This document shows positions 7,406-14,416 of a DNA stretch of 64,000 nt, piece after piece. Each line of letters starts with the position of its first letter. Within the stretch, counting starts at the first letter, position 1. Under the pieces are notes generated by a model. That model was not told the origin of the DNA. It ran no database searches and saw only the letters and a program-made list of their open reading frames with translations. The translations under genes and the position numbers were made by a program. Source of the DNA: Saprospira grandis str. Lewin (GTDB taxonomy: Bacteria > Bacteroidota > Bacteroidia > Chitinophagales > Saprospiraceae); contig NC_016940.1 in NCBI RefSeq assembly GCF_000250635.1, forward strand, positions 2,976,501-3,040,500. Reading direction: 5' to 3'.

Positions 7406-9442
7406 ATGCAACTCCTCTATCTGTGGATCAAGGATTACAAGAGTATCAAAGAAACAGGGTTTAACTTTAGCTCTGAATGGAATTTCAGTTATGATGCGCA
7501 GCAGAATAAATTGACAGCAGAGCGCCAAACTTCTATACCCAAAAACTTTTTTGGAGAGCAGTTTTTAGATGTAACTGTTATTGTTGGTGAGAATGGAACG
7601 GGGAAAAGCTCTTTGTTGGATTTTATTGTATTGCCTATAGGACATTACCTACAAGAGAAAGGAGTAATTTTTTTATTGGGAGATGAATTTGGCAATTTGT
7701 ATACATTTAGCCTGTATGAAGATATTCAATATGTTGGCTTAGATGGAGTTAGCATATACTCTTGCAAAGACTATCCCGAAGATTGTGTTACTACTATTTT
7801 CCAGTTTTTTGATTCAGGGAAAAAGAATGCCATTCTCTACTATTCTCCAGTTATAGATTATCAAAATGTAGAAAATATTAACCTGCGTTTTGATAAAAAT
7901 ACAGAAGCTGGTATGGATGATAGAATATTTAATATCTCATCTAATTACTTCCTGAAGAAAGAGGAGAGAGGATATGTCTATAATGATGTATTAAGATCAA
8001 TCAGGTTTTTGAATAGTAGTCTAGTAAGGTCATTAGGAAATCTGATATTTAGCTATACACCTAATGATATTACAATTTTTTATAGCAAAGTTTTAGGAGA
8101 AGAGAGTTACCTTTTAGACTCTCCTAGTAGCTTTAAAGAGGTTGTTGCTAGCTCTATAATTCATCTTATAGAGAAGGAGTATCAAAAAAATGAGGGTTTT
8201 TCTGTACAAGGTCTTGAAGAACTAAAAGCTTTTTATGTACAGATAATTAATGGAAGAAAAGAAGAGGACAGTGATTTTGAGGTGTTAAAGAAGGCGCTAA
8301 ATGAGGCAGGTGTAAACAATAAATTTTTGGATTACTTAGATGAAATAAGTAGCAAAGGAAGTTATAATGCTTCAGAATGGGCTTTTGATATCCCTCTAAA
8401 GGGCAATACTAACTTGATTTGTGATTTTATTGAGTCGTACCAAAGCTTAAATCTAGGATATCGATTTAGAAGCAAATGGGGGGATTCAATAACAGATATA
8501 CTAACATTTTCTTGGAGAGATTTAAGCTTTGGAGAAAGGACCTTGTTAAATATTTTAAGCCGATTCTTTAGCTTAAATGAAAAGATTCATGAAGATAATG
8601 AGGTCTTACTGATAGCAATAGATGAGGGCGATTTAGGCTTTCATCCCGACTGGCAAAAGAAGTATTTTAGCATTCTTGTAAAGTTCTTGCCATTGATTTT
8701 TAAAAATCAGAAAATACAACTAATCCTCAGCACCCACTCCCCATTCATCCTCTCTGATATTCCCAAGTCTAACTGTATCTTCTTAAAGAAGGATGAAAAG
8801 GGCAATAGCAAGGTGGATGAAGGCTTAGCCATTAGCAATACTTTTGGGGCTAATATACATGAGCTTTTAGCTGATGCCTTTTTTATGAAAGGGGGGCTTA
8901 TTGGAGATTTTGCTAAGGGGAAGATCAATGAGTTATTAAAGCGGCTTAGTCCTATTGTGCGCTATAAGCAGTTGCGCTCAAAGGCTATACTGGCTGGGGT
9001 AGTGGGGACAATAGAACAACTTCTAGAAGAAAGAGAGGATTTAGAAGCTTGTATCAAATGGCTAGATAGTAGTGCAAAAAGAACGAAAAAGATAAAAGCC
9101 ATTATTAAGAAGCATAATTTAGCTGAGTTGGATAGTAACTTTTCAAACTGGAGGAAAGTGCTAACAACAGAAGAGAAGAGTATTATTAAGGACTACATTC
9201 CCGCGCATTATGGCTTCAAAGCAAAGCAAGAAGAGGATAGGAAGTTTATTGAGATGATTGGGGATCGTTTTGTCCGACAAAAGTTAAGAGAGCTCTTTGC
9301 GGAGGCTAAAAACTGCATCCCAAAGCCCCTGAAAGAAGATGAGAAAGAAGGTAAGAAAGTAACTGGAGTAACAGAGGAAATCGCACTTCTTGAGCAGCAA
9401 ATAGAACACTTGAAATCTAAACTGAAGAATAAGTCATGCTAA
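7406..9442 (+). CDS. PtuA-like AAA/SMC-type ATPase (Septu family)
   Basis: 678 aa. Walker A is at residues 61-68 (VIVGENGTGKSSLLDF). An ABC-type signature lies near 371 (DLSFGERTLLNIL), Walker B near 400-406 (LLIAIDEGDLGFHPDW), and the switch motif near 441 (LILSTHSPFILSDIP). This order is typical of the AAA_15/21 overcoming-lysogenisation-defect-like ATPases that include PtuA of Septu and the ATPase of retron-Ec78. The C-terminal ~200 residues are helical and end in a coiled coil (LEQQIEHLKSKLK). The stop overlaps the HNH gene start by 7 bp, as expected for a PtuA-PtuB pair that forms a complex. ATP hydrolysis is expected to gate the nuclease partner; the trigger is unknown. Confidence 0.85.
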   Translation: MQLLYLWIKDYKSIKETGFNFSSEWNFSYDAQQNKLTAERQTSIPKNFFGEQFLDVTVIVGENGTGKSSLLDFIVLPIGHYLQEKGVIFLLGDEFGNLYTFSLYEDIQYVGLDGVSIYSCKDYPEDCVTTIFQFFDSGKKNAILYYSPVIDYQNVENINLRFDKNTEAGMDDRIFNISSNYFLKKEERGYVYNDVLRSIRFLNSSLVRSLGNLIFSYTPNDITIFYSKVLGEESYLLDSPSSFKEVVASSIIHLIEKEYQKNEGFSVQGLEELKAFYVQIINGRKEEDSDFEVLKKALNEAGVNNKFLDYLDEISSKGSYNASEWAFDIPLKGNTNLICDFIESYQSLNLGYRFRSKWGDSITDILTFSWRDLSFGERTLLNILSRFFSLNEKIHEDNEVLLIAIDEGDLGFHPDWQKKYFSILVKFLPLIFKNQKIQLILSTHSPFILSDIPKSNCIFLKKDEKGNSKVDEGLAISNTFGANIHELLADAFFMKGGLIGDFAKGKINELLKRLSPIVRYKQLRSKAILAGVVGTIEQLLEEREDLEACIKWLDSSAKRTKKIKAIIKKHNLAELDSNFSNWRKVLTTEEKSIIKDYIPAHYGFKAKQEEDRKFIEMIGDRFVRQKLRELFAEAKNCIPKPLKEDEKEGKKVTGVTEEIALLEQQIEHLKSKLKNKSC

Positions 9443-10407
9443 AAATTAACAGTACTGAGTTGGATAAGTTGGCAAAGGCTTATTTAGATGAAATGAAAGA
9501 AAAGATAGAAGATTATCTTTCCATAGAAGAAACAGAACCTGCAACAGAAGATACAGAACTTAGGCTACCTGGAAAACTCATAAAAAAGATTCGAAAGCAC
9601 TTAAATAAGGACTTGTTAGATGGTAGTCCTGATGATTTGGCTAGGATTATTAGTGATCTAAGTTTGGACTTTGATCTAAAAACAGTTAAAAAATACAAGT
9701 TAGCATTAAAGAGAATATTCTCATATGATGATTATAAATGGGGAGCCTACAAGCTTGCTAAAGCCTTAAAAGTAGATTCTTGTTGCTATTGTAATCGGCA
9801 ATATACTTTTACGCTGGGGACGGATAAAGAGAAAGTGAGTCGCCCTCAGTTTGATCATTTTTTTCCTAAGAGTAGATACCCCTATTTGGCCCTGTCTTTT
9901 TATAATTTGATTCCCAGTTGTTCGGTCTGTAATAGTGGTCTGAAAGGGGATGTAGACATGACCTTGGAAGACAATGTACATCCTTATAAAGAGGGCTTTG
10001 AAGACAGTCATTCCTTTGCAAGTTTGCCCTCCTGCTATGAAGACTTAATGGGCTTACCCTCTACTGGCGAGCAGCAACTAGAGCTGTATTTTCGCAGTTT
10101 TGTCAATGAGTCTAAGTTTGAACATAGGGTGCGGCAAAACATACATCTGTTTAAGTTGCGAGAGCTGTATAGTGAGCATCGGGATTTTGTCCAAGAACTA
10201 TTGCGATTAAGGGCTATCTCTAGTGGGGCTTATTTCAAGAACCTTATGGAGCAATATGATGGCCTATTTCAGTCAGAAGAAGAATTCTATCGGCTAGTAT
10301 TTGGGAATTATTATGCAACTGAGGACTTACTCAAGCGGCCATTGGCCAAGCTCCGCCGAGATATTTTAGAAGAATTAGGGGTCGTTCGGCCTATAGATAT
10401 CAAATAG
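9436..10407 (+). CDS. PtuB-like HNH endonuclease (Septu family)
   Basis: 323 aa, starting inside the end of the ATPase gene. The core has a zinc knuckle made of Cys116/117-x-x-Cys119 (SCCYCNRQYTF) and Cys162-x-x-Cys165 (PSCSVCNSGLKGD). The HNH signature is FDHFFPKSRYPYLALSFYNL, with Asp140-His141, Asn157 and Asn166, and a later His182. This combination (DHFFPKS.YP..A.S.YNL.PSC..CN) is characteristic of PtuB/TIGR02646-type HNH nucleases. It probably cuts nucleic acid when released or activated by the ATPase. No obvious terminator follows; the GC-rich mosaic repeat begins about 90 bp downstream. Confidence 0.85.
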   Translation: MLKINSTELDKLAKAYLDEMKEKIEDYLSIEETEPATEDTELRLPGKLIKKIRKHLNKDLLDGSPDDLARIISDLSLDFDLKTVKKYKLALKRIFSYDDYKWGAYKLAKALKVDSCCYCNRQYTFTLGTDKEKVSRPQFDHFFPKSRYPYLALSFYNLIPSCSVCNSGLKGDVDMTLEDNVHPYKEGFEDSHSFASLPSCYEDLMGLPSTGEQQLELYFRSFVNESKFEHRVRQNIHLFKLRELYSEHRDFVQELLRLRAISSGAYFKNLMEQYDGLFQSEEEFYRLVFGNYYATEDLLKRPLAKLRRDILEELGVVRPIDIK

Positions 10408-10496
10408 TAGCTAGCTTAAAAAAGGCTGTATCAGCTCCTAACAAACTGAAATCCTCAAGCGGCGAAGCTGTTACAATCAAAGCGGAGAACTCCTAT

Positions 10497-10773
10497 TTGG
10501 CCTAGCGATGTGCAGCAGTGGCCCGCAGGGCCAGACCAAGGCAGCGAAGCTGCCGAAGGGCCGAGCAGACCTGCGAGCTGCGAAACGTAGCGCCGCAAGG
10601 CGAAGCCGCAGCGGAGGCCCCAAAACAACATCGAGCTGCGACAACAAGAACTTTAGTTCGTCTTCGACGACCCAAGGGAGTAAACGTAGCGCCGCAAGGC
10701 GAAGCCGCAGCGACAACAAAGACTTTAGTCTGCAGTTCGACGACTGAAAGGAGTAACGCCCCAAAACAACAGC
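10497..10773 (-). repeat. GC-rich mosaic repeat, copy 2 (double)
   Basis: Reverse orientation; the core reads GGCCGAGCAGACCTGCGAG near 10558-10576. The GTAGCGCCGCAAGGCGAAGC block occurs twice (around 10590 and 10685), separated by GACAACAAGAACTTTAGT-type filler that is itself repeated. The repeat has therefore grown by internal duplication. Two overlapping plus-strand frames and one minus-strand frame through it are not genes. Confidence 0.8.
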
Positions 10774-10796
10774 ATCTAGTATATGCTTATAAATAG

Positions 10797-11070
10797 CGGG
10801 ACGGTTCAGGATTTTATGTATCCGAATAAAATTTGAGCCTTTGGCTTGCTAGGATTTGGCTAATCATCGCCTAGGGACAAGCCCCTAGGCTAATCTAAAT
10901 GGAGTCAGCCCTAAAGGGCCTCAAAGGTGGATATATAGTGCCTTACTAAGTGGTTATTGTAGATAAAGGTTTTATCCAAAGGCCCTCTTTAGAGGGCTGT
11001 CTGAAAAGCTAGCCTAGGGGCTTGTCCCTAGGCAGCAAAAAGGAAAAACACAAAATTTTAAATAGTCTCC
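10797..11070. repeat. Right ~275-bp direct repeat bracketing the island
   Basis: Begins CGGGACGGTTCAGGATTTT and ends ACACAAAATTTTAAATAG-TCTC. It matches 2616-2890 in the same orientation, including its MITE-like element. The stop codon of the glycosyltransferase gene lies 15 bp beyond it. Confidence 0.8.
10869..11033. repeat. Inverted-repeat (MITE-like) element, copy 5
   Basis: Left end 10869-10890 and right end 11012-11033 are exact 22-bp reverse complements, with the internal CAGCCCT/AGGGCTG blocks intact. Confidence 0.9.
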
Positions 11071-11084
11071 AACAGTAGCAAGAC

Positions 11085-12755
11085 CTATTGGGGGAAAAGT
11101 AATTGGGGCCAAGCCGCTTTGGGATCAGTGATTTCGAGGAGGAGAATGGCCCCCTCTTTTTGGCTCTCGATTAGTTTTAGGGGAAGTTGTTTTTGGTCCT
11201 GATAATAGGCCTGTACCAAAGGGGGGAGTTCCTCCCAACTGCTATTGCTTTGATAGCGACTAAAGCCATTGAGCAATAAATAATAGCGGGTATTGGGCTG
11301 GGGCTGTTCTTGCGCCGCCTGTTGGTAGTCCCAGAAAAGGACCTGAGATTGAGGGGCAAACTGCATATAGTATTCGCCAAAATTGCGCTGTACCGGATTG
11401 CTAATGACTATGGCCGCCTGCTGCTGATCGGGAGAGAAATGCCGCAGGATTAGCTCCCGCTGTTCGATATAGCCTTGGGTTTGGGCATATTGCATACTTT
11501 GGTAAGTCGGGTAGGCCAAAGCCAAAATAAAGAGCGAGATAGAGAGTGCCCTTGCCCCAAGCATTAAGCGCTGGGGAGAAAGCGCAAAAAGCGAAAGGGC
11601 CAAGGCCCAAGCCCCAATAGATAAGGCATTGCCATAGTCTAGCCAATAGGCTAAGGCGGTCCAAAGCCACAAGGGCAGCAGTAGTCCAAGCGCATACTGC
11701 TTGCGCTGCCAAAAGGCCTGCAAATAAGGGGCGGCGGCAATGGCGGCCAAGGGGGCCAAATATAAAAAGTGACGGACATCCGTGCCGCACATGGGCACAT
11801 AAGCCTTATAAGAAATCGTCATGAAATAGGCCGAAAAAACACTGAGGCCCAAGCTAAGGCTCCAAAAGGCGGACTCGCTGTCTAGTTTCCAGAGCCTGCC
11901 TTTTAGGAAAAAGAGACTGCCTAGGCCCATGCCCAAAACAGGCAGCAAACCGCTGCGAAGAAATAAAAGGCCCAAACCATAGCTAATGCGTTCTAGTAAA
12001 TGGGAAATTGGGAGTTGGTCGTAGCTGCAGGGATTGAAATAACTGCCCAGCTCTATGGCTTTGAATCGATAGAGAAAACTACCTGTTTGGCCATAAATTA
12101 CCCCAAAATAAAGGGTGAAAAAGAGGATCGAAAAGCCAATCGCCCAAGTCCAAAAGGCGAGGTATTCACGGCGGTAAACATCTAGAAGAAAGAAGACAAA
12201 AAAGACCGGCAGCGATAAGATAATCGTCTCTTTGGCCCAAAAAGAATAGAGTAAAATCAGGCTAAAGCTCAGGGCATAGGGCCAGCTTGGACCGCCTTGC
12301 CGCTTAAAGCGGAGTCGCCAAAGACAGAGAAAAAGGCCTAGGGTCCCTAAAGCGACAAGAATATCGGGCATGACCTTATCCGAATAAAACAGGCTCCATT
12401 CATTGAAGAAAAAGAGCAGAACGCCCCAAATGCCGGCCCCTTTCCAAGGGCCGCCCAAACTCCAAAAGATCAGTAGGGCCGTAGCGCCCGTGATGAGCAT
12501 GGCGGGTATTGCTCCAGCAAAATCATTGATGCCAAAAAGGGAGTAGGAGAGGGCCGTGGGGAAGATCGTTCCCCAGCGATAGGCATAGTGGTCGTCGCCT
12601 AAATGAAACTGCCCTTGTACCAATTGAGCGGCCTGATACATATAGCCCATGACATCATCATAGCCATAGTGACCATAATAGCCAAAAAAATAATGCCCCA
12701 ACAATAGGAGGGAGAGCAGGGCGCTAAGGCCCAAATAGGAGAGAAGTGATTTCAT
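11085..12755 (-). CDS. GT39/ArnT-like polytopic membrane glycosyltransferase
   Basis: 556 aa with about a dozen hydrophobic segments. After the first membrane helix, a loop carries the acidic pair Asp33-Asp34 (HYGYDDVMGYMYQAA). That is the usual position of the catalytic acid motif in GT-C fold enzymes that use polyprenyl-phosphate sugars (PMT_2/GT39 family). Further conserved-looking loop residues include YSDKVMPDILVA and FWAKETIILSLP. Family members mannosylate proteins or modify lipid A or other glycolipids at the outer face of the inner membrane; the substrate here is not predictable. The gene stands alone, flanked by repeats on both sides. Confidence 0.65.
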   Translation of the reverse strand: MKSLLSYLGLSALLSLLLLGHYFFGYYGHYGYDDVMGYMYQAAQLVQGQFHLGDDHYAYRWGTIFPTALSYSLFGINDFAGAIPAMLITGATALLIFWSLGGPWKGAGIWGVLLFFFNEWSLFYSDKVMPDILVALGTLGLFLCLWRLRFKRQGGPSWPYALSFSLILLYSFWAKETIILSLPVFFVFFLLDVYRREYLAFWTWAIGFSILFFTLYFGVIYGQTGSFLYRFKAIELGSYFNPCSYDQLPISHLLERISYGLGLLFLRSGLLPVLGMGLGSLFFLKGRLWKLDSESAFWSLSLGLSVFSAYFMTISYKAYVPMCGTDVRHFLYLAPLAAIAAAPYLQAFWQRKQYALGLLLPLWLWTALAYWLDYGNALSIGAWALALSLFALSPQRLMLGARALSISLFILALAYPTYQSMQYAQTQGYIEQRELILRHFSPDQQQAAIVISNPVQRNFGEYYMQFAPQSQVLFWDYQQAAQEQPQPNTRYYLLLNGFSRYQSNSSWEELPPLVQAYYQDQKQLPLKLIESQKEGAILLLEITDPKAAWPQLLFPQ

Positions 12756-12868
12756 GCTGCTTGTTCTTGGGCCAAAGGTAAGCAGTGGAGGGCAGAAGAA
12801 AAAAAGATATAGGTTGCTGTGGGGGAAATGCTTGGCTCCTAATGAGTAGATTGGAGCGGCTAATCATC

Positions 12869-13032
12869 GCCTAGGGACAAGCCCCCAGGCTAATCCAATG
12901 GGGTCAGCCCTAAAGGGCCTCAACTGCTAAAATATAGGGCTTGGCTCAATCATTATAGCAAAGAAGGACCTGAATCAAAGGCCCTCGCAGAGGGCTGTCT
13001 GAAAAAGCTAGCCTAGGGGCTTGTCCCTAGGC
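12869..13032. repeat. Inverted-repeat (MITE-like) element, copy 6
   Basis: Left end 12869-12890, right end 13011-13032. The inner block reads GGCCCTCGCAGAGGGCTG, where other copies have CTCTTTAGAGG, so the loop has changed while the stem is kept. Confidence 0.85.
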
Positions 13033-13046
13033 GCAGAAAAGGGTTG

Positions 13047-13060
13047 TGGGTTTCAACCCA
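13047..13060. repeat. TGGGTT-TC-AACCCA hairpin
   Basis: A perfect 6-bp stem around TC, recurring at 1130-1143, 13230-13243, 13576-13589 and 13919-13932, always right after a MITE-like element or in the same composite unit, and followed by AGAGGTATTATA. Confidence 0.75.
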
Positions 13061-13121
13061 GAGGTATTATGATATTCAATATTTAAAGTATTCATTTCAA
13101 AGACTAGGAATGATAAAAAAA

Positions 13122-13149
13122 GGAGCCCAGGGTTAAAACCCTCGGCTCC
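13122..13149 (-). terminator. Terminator-like hairpin GGAGCC/GGCTCC, copy 1
   Basis: Outer stem GGAGCC/GGCTCC and inner stem AGGGTT/AACCCT around AA. On the minus strand it is followed by a TTTTTT run. It is repeated at 13340-13367 and 13686-13713. Confidence 0.55.
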
Positions 13150-13167
13150 TAACAAGCAGATATTGTT

Positions 13168-13197
13168 CTGAGCGGAAGGTTTCAACCTTCCGCTCAG
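13168..13197. repeat. Perfect 30-bp hairpin
   Basis: CTGAGCGGAAGGTT at 13168-13181 is followed by TC and then its exact complement. It shares the GGTT-TC-AACC centre with the neighbouring hairpins but has a completely different outer stem. Confidence 0.8.
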
Positions 13198-13288
13198 CAG
13201 CAGGATGTTCTAAAGATCCTTTGTTGCTGTGGGTTTCAACCCAGAGGTATTATAATTTCTAACAATTAAAGCATTTAATTCAAAGGAC

Positions 13289-13308
13289 CTGTAGGTTAAA
13301 ACCTACAG
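13289..13308. repeat. CTGTAGGTT-AA-AACCTACAG hairpin, copy 1
   Basis: A perfect 9-bp stem around AA. Same GGTT/AACC centre as the other hairpins in this stretch. Repeated at 13635-13654. Confidence 0.75.
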
Positions 13309-13339
13309 CAAGTGTGTGGCCAATAGGGGCGATAAAAAA

Positions 13340-13367
13340 GGAGCCCAGGGTTAAAACCCTCGGCTCC
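13340..13367 (-). terminator. Terminator-like hairpin GGAGCC/GGCTCC, copy 2
   Basis: Same stem, loop and minus-strand T-run as at 13122-13149. Confidence 0.55.
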
Positions 13368-13396
13368 TAATGAGTAGATTGGAGTGGCCAATCATC

Positions 13397-13561
13397 GCCT
13401 AGGGGCAAGCCCCCAGGCTAATCCAATGGGGTCAGCCCTAAAGGGCCTCAAATACTAAAATATAAGGCTTGGCTTAATCATTATAGCAAAGAAGGGGCTT
13501 ATCTAAAGGCCCTCTTTAGAGGGCTGTCTGAAAAAGTTAGCCTAGGGGCTTGTCCCTAGGC
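13397..13561. repeat. Inverted-repeat (MITE-like) element, copy 7
   Basis: Left end 13397-13418 (AGGGGCAAGC variant), right end 13540-13561. Confidence 0.85.
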
Positions 13562-13634
13562 GCAGAAAAGGGCTGTGGGTTTCAACCCAGAGGTATTATA
13601 ATTTCTAACAATTAAAGCATTTAATTCAAAGGAC

Positions 13635-13654
13635 CTGTAGGTTAAAACCTACAG
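13635..13654. repeat. CTGTAGGTT-AA-AACCTACAG hairpin, copy 2
   Basis: Identical to 13289-13308, in the second composite unit. Confidence 0.75.
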
Positions 13655-13685
13655 CAAGTGTGTGGCCAATAGGGGCGATAAAAAA

Positions 13686-13713
13686 GGAGCCCAGGGTTAA
13701 AACCCTCGGCTCC
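13686..13713 (-). terminator. Terminator-like hairpin GGAGCC/GGCTCC, copy 3
   Basis: Third copy, again with a T-run on the minus strand. Leftward transcripts from mutL that escaped the first terminator would meet three of these in series. Confidence 0.55.
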
Positions 13714-13742
13714 TAATGAGTAGATTGGAGTGGTCAATCATC

Positions 13743-13904
13743 GCCTAGGGACAAGCCCCCAGGCTAATCCAATGGGGTCGGCCCTAAAGGGCCTCAAATG
13801 CTAAATAAGGCTTGGCTCAATCATTATAGCAAAGAAGGGCCTGAATCAAAGGCCCTCTTTAGAGGGCTGTCTGAAAAAGCTAGCCTAGGGGCTTGTCCCT
13901 AGGC
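13743..13904. repeat. Inverted-repeat (MITE-like) element, copy 8
   Basis: Left end 13743-13764, right end 13883-13904. Confidence 0.85.
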
Positions 13905-13975
13905 GCAGAAAAGGGTTGTGGGTTTCAACCCAGAGGTATTATAGTAATTCAAAAGACCAAGGTCGGCCAATCATC

Positions 13976-14090
13976 GCCTAGGGACAAGCCCCCAGGCTAA
14001 TCCAATGGAGTCGGCCCTAAAGGGCCTCAACTACTAAAATATAGGGCTTGGCTCAATCATTATAGCAAAGAAGGGGCTGTCTGAAAAAGC
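13976..14090. repeat. Inverted-repeat (MITE-like) element, copy 9, right end lost
   Basis: The left terminus and inner blocks are present, but after CTGTCTGAAAAAGC the sequence leaves the consensus and the right terminus is missing. A further left-end scrap (AATCATCGCCTAA) occurs at 14385-14397, just beyond mutL. Confidence 0.75.
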
Positions 14091-14208
14091 GAACAAGGAC
14101 TTTAGTCCGTCAGTTCGCTCAAGTTTACAAGCCTAGGCTTCAGCCCAGGGCGCTAAGCACAGCAATTGTTTTTACCCCTGAATTTTTTGTGTGGAGTTGT
14201 GTTGTGGC

Positions 14209-14228
14209 CATGGGCTGAAGCCCATGGT
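14209..14228. repeat. CCATGGGCT-GA-AGCCCATGG hairpin
   Basis: A perfect 9-bp stem in the stretch 14160-14260. It is accompanied by imperfect relatives with GGGCT-AA-AGCCC and GGCTTCAGCCC centres. This is a second hairpin class, distinct from the GGTT/AACC class. No gene is visible in 14091-14416. Confidence 0.6.
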
Positions 14229-14290
14229 TGCGGGGCTATGCAAACTGGCGGGCTAAAGCCCTTGTTTGCTGATGGAGCCTAGTGGAACAG

Positions 14291-14313
14291 AAAATCCCCT
14301 CGGATGAGGGGAT
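14291..14313 (-). terminator. Probable mutL terminator
   Basis: ATCCCCTC(14294-14301)/GAGGGGAT(14306-14313) hairpin with TTTT on the minus strand, about 100 bp after the mutL stop codon. Same hairpin as 879-898. Confidence 0.5.
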
Positions 14314-14416
14314 GGTATTTTTTAGTTAGCCTAGGGCCTTGGCCCTAGGGGTGTATATGCAGAGGAGTAAAAAAGGAGTGGCCAATCATCGCCTAAGTCT
14401 AGAGCAGATGACAAAA

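Larger units (their letters stand above)
13227..13915. repeat. Tandem composite unit of ~345 bp, two copies
   Basis: Units begin at 13227 and 13573 (offset 346), and a third begins near 13916 before diverging. Each holds, in order: the TGGGTT hairpin, a CTGTAGGTT-AA-AACCTACAG hairpin, the GGAGCC terminator-like hairpin, the flank ATTGGAGTGG(C/T)CAATCATC and one MITE-like element. The copies are almost identical, so the duplication is recent or conversion is active. Confidence 0.85.

Noticed and set aside
10497-10796. Overlapping plus- and minus-strand frames after the HNH gene, possible small toxin or antitoxin
   Set aside because: All lie inside mosaic repeat copy 2 and share its repeated peptides; no independent evidence.
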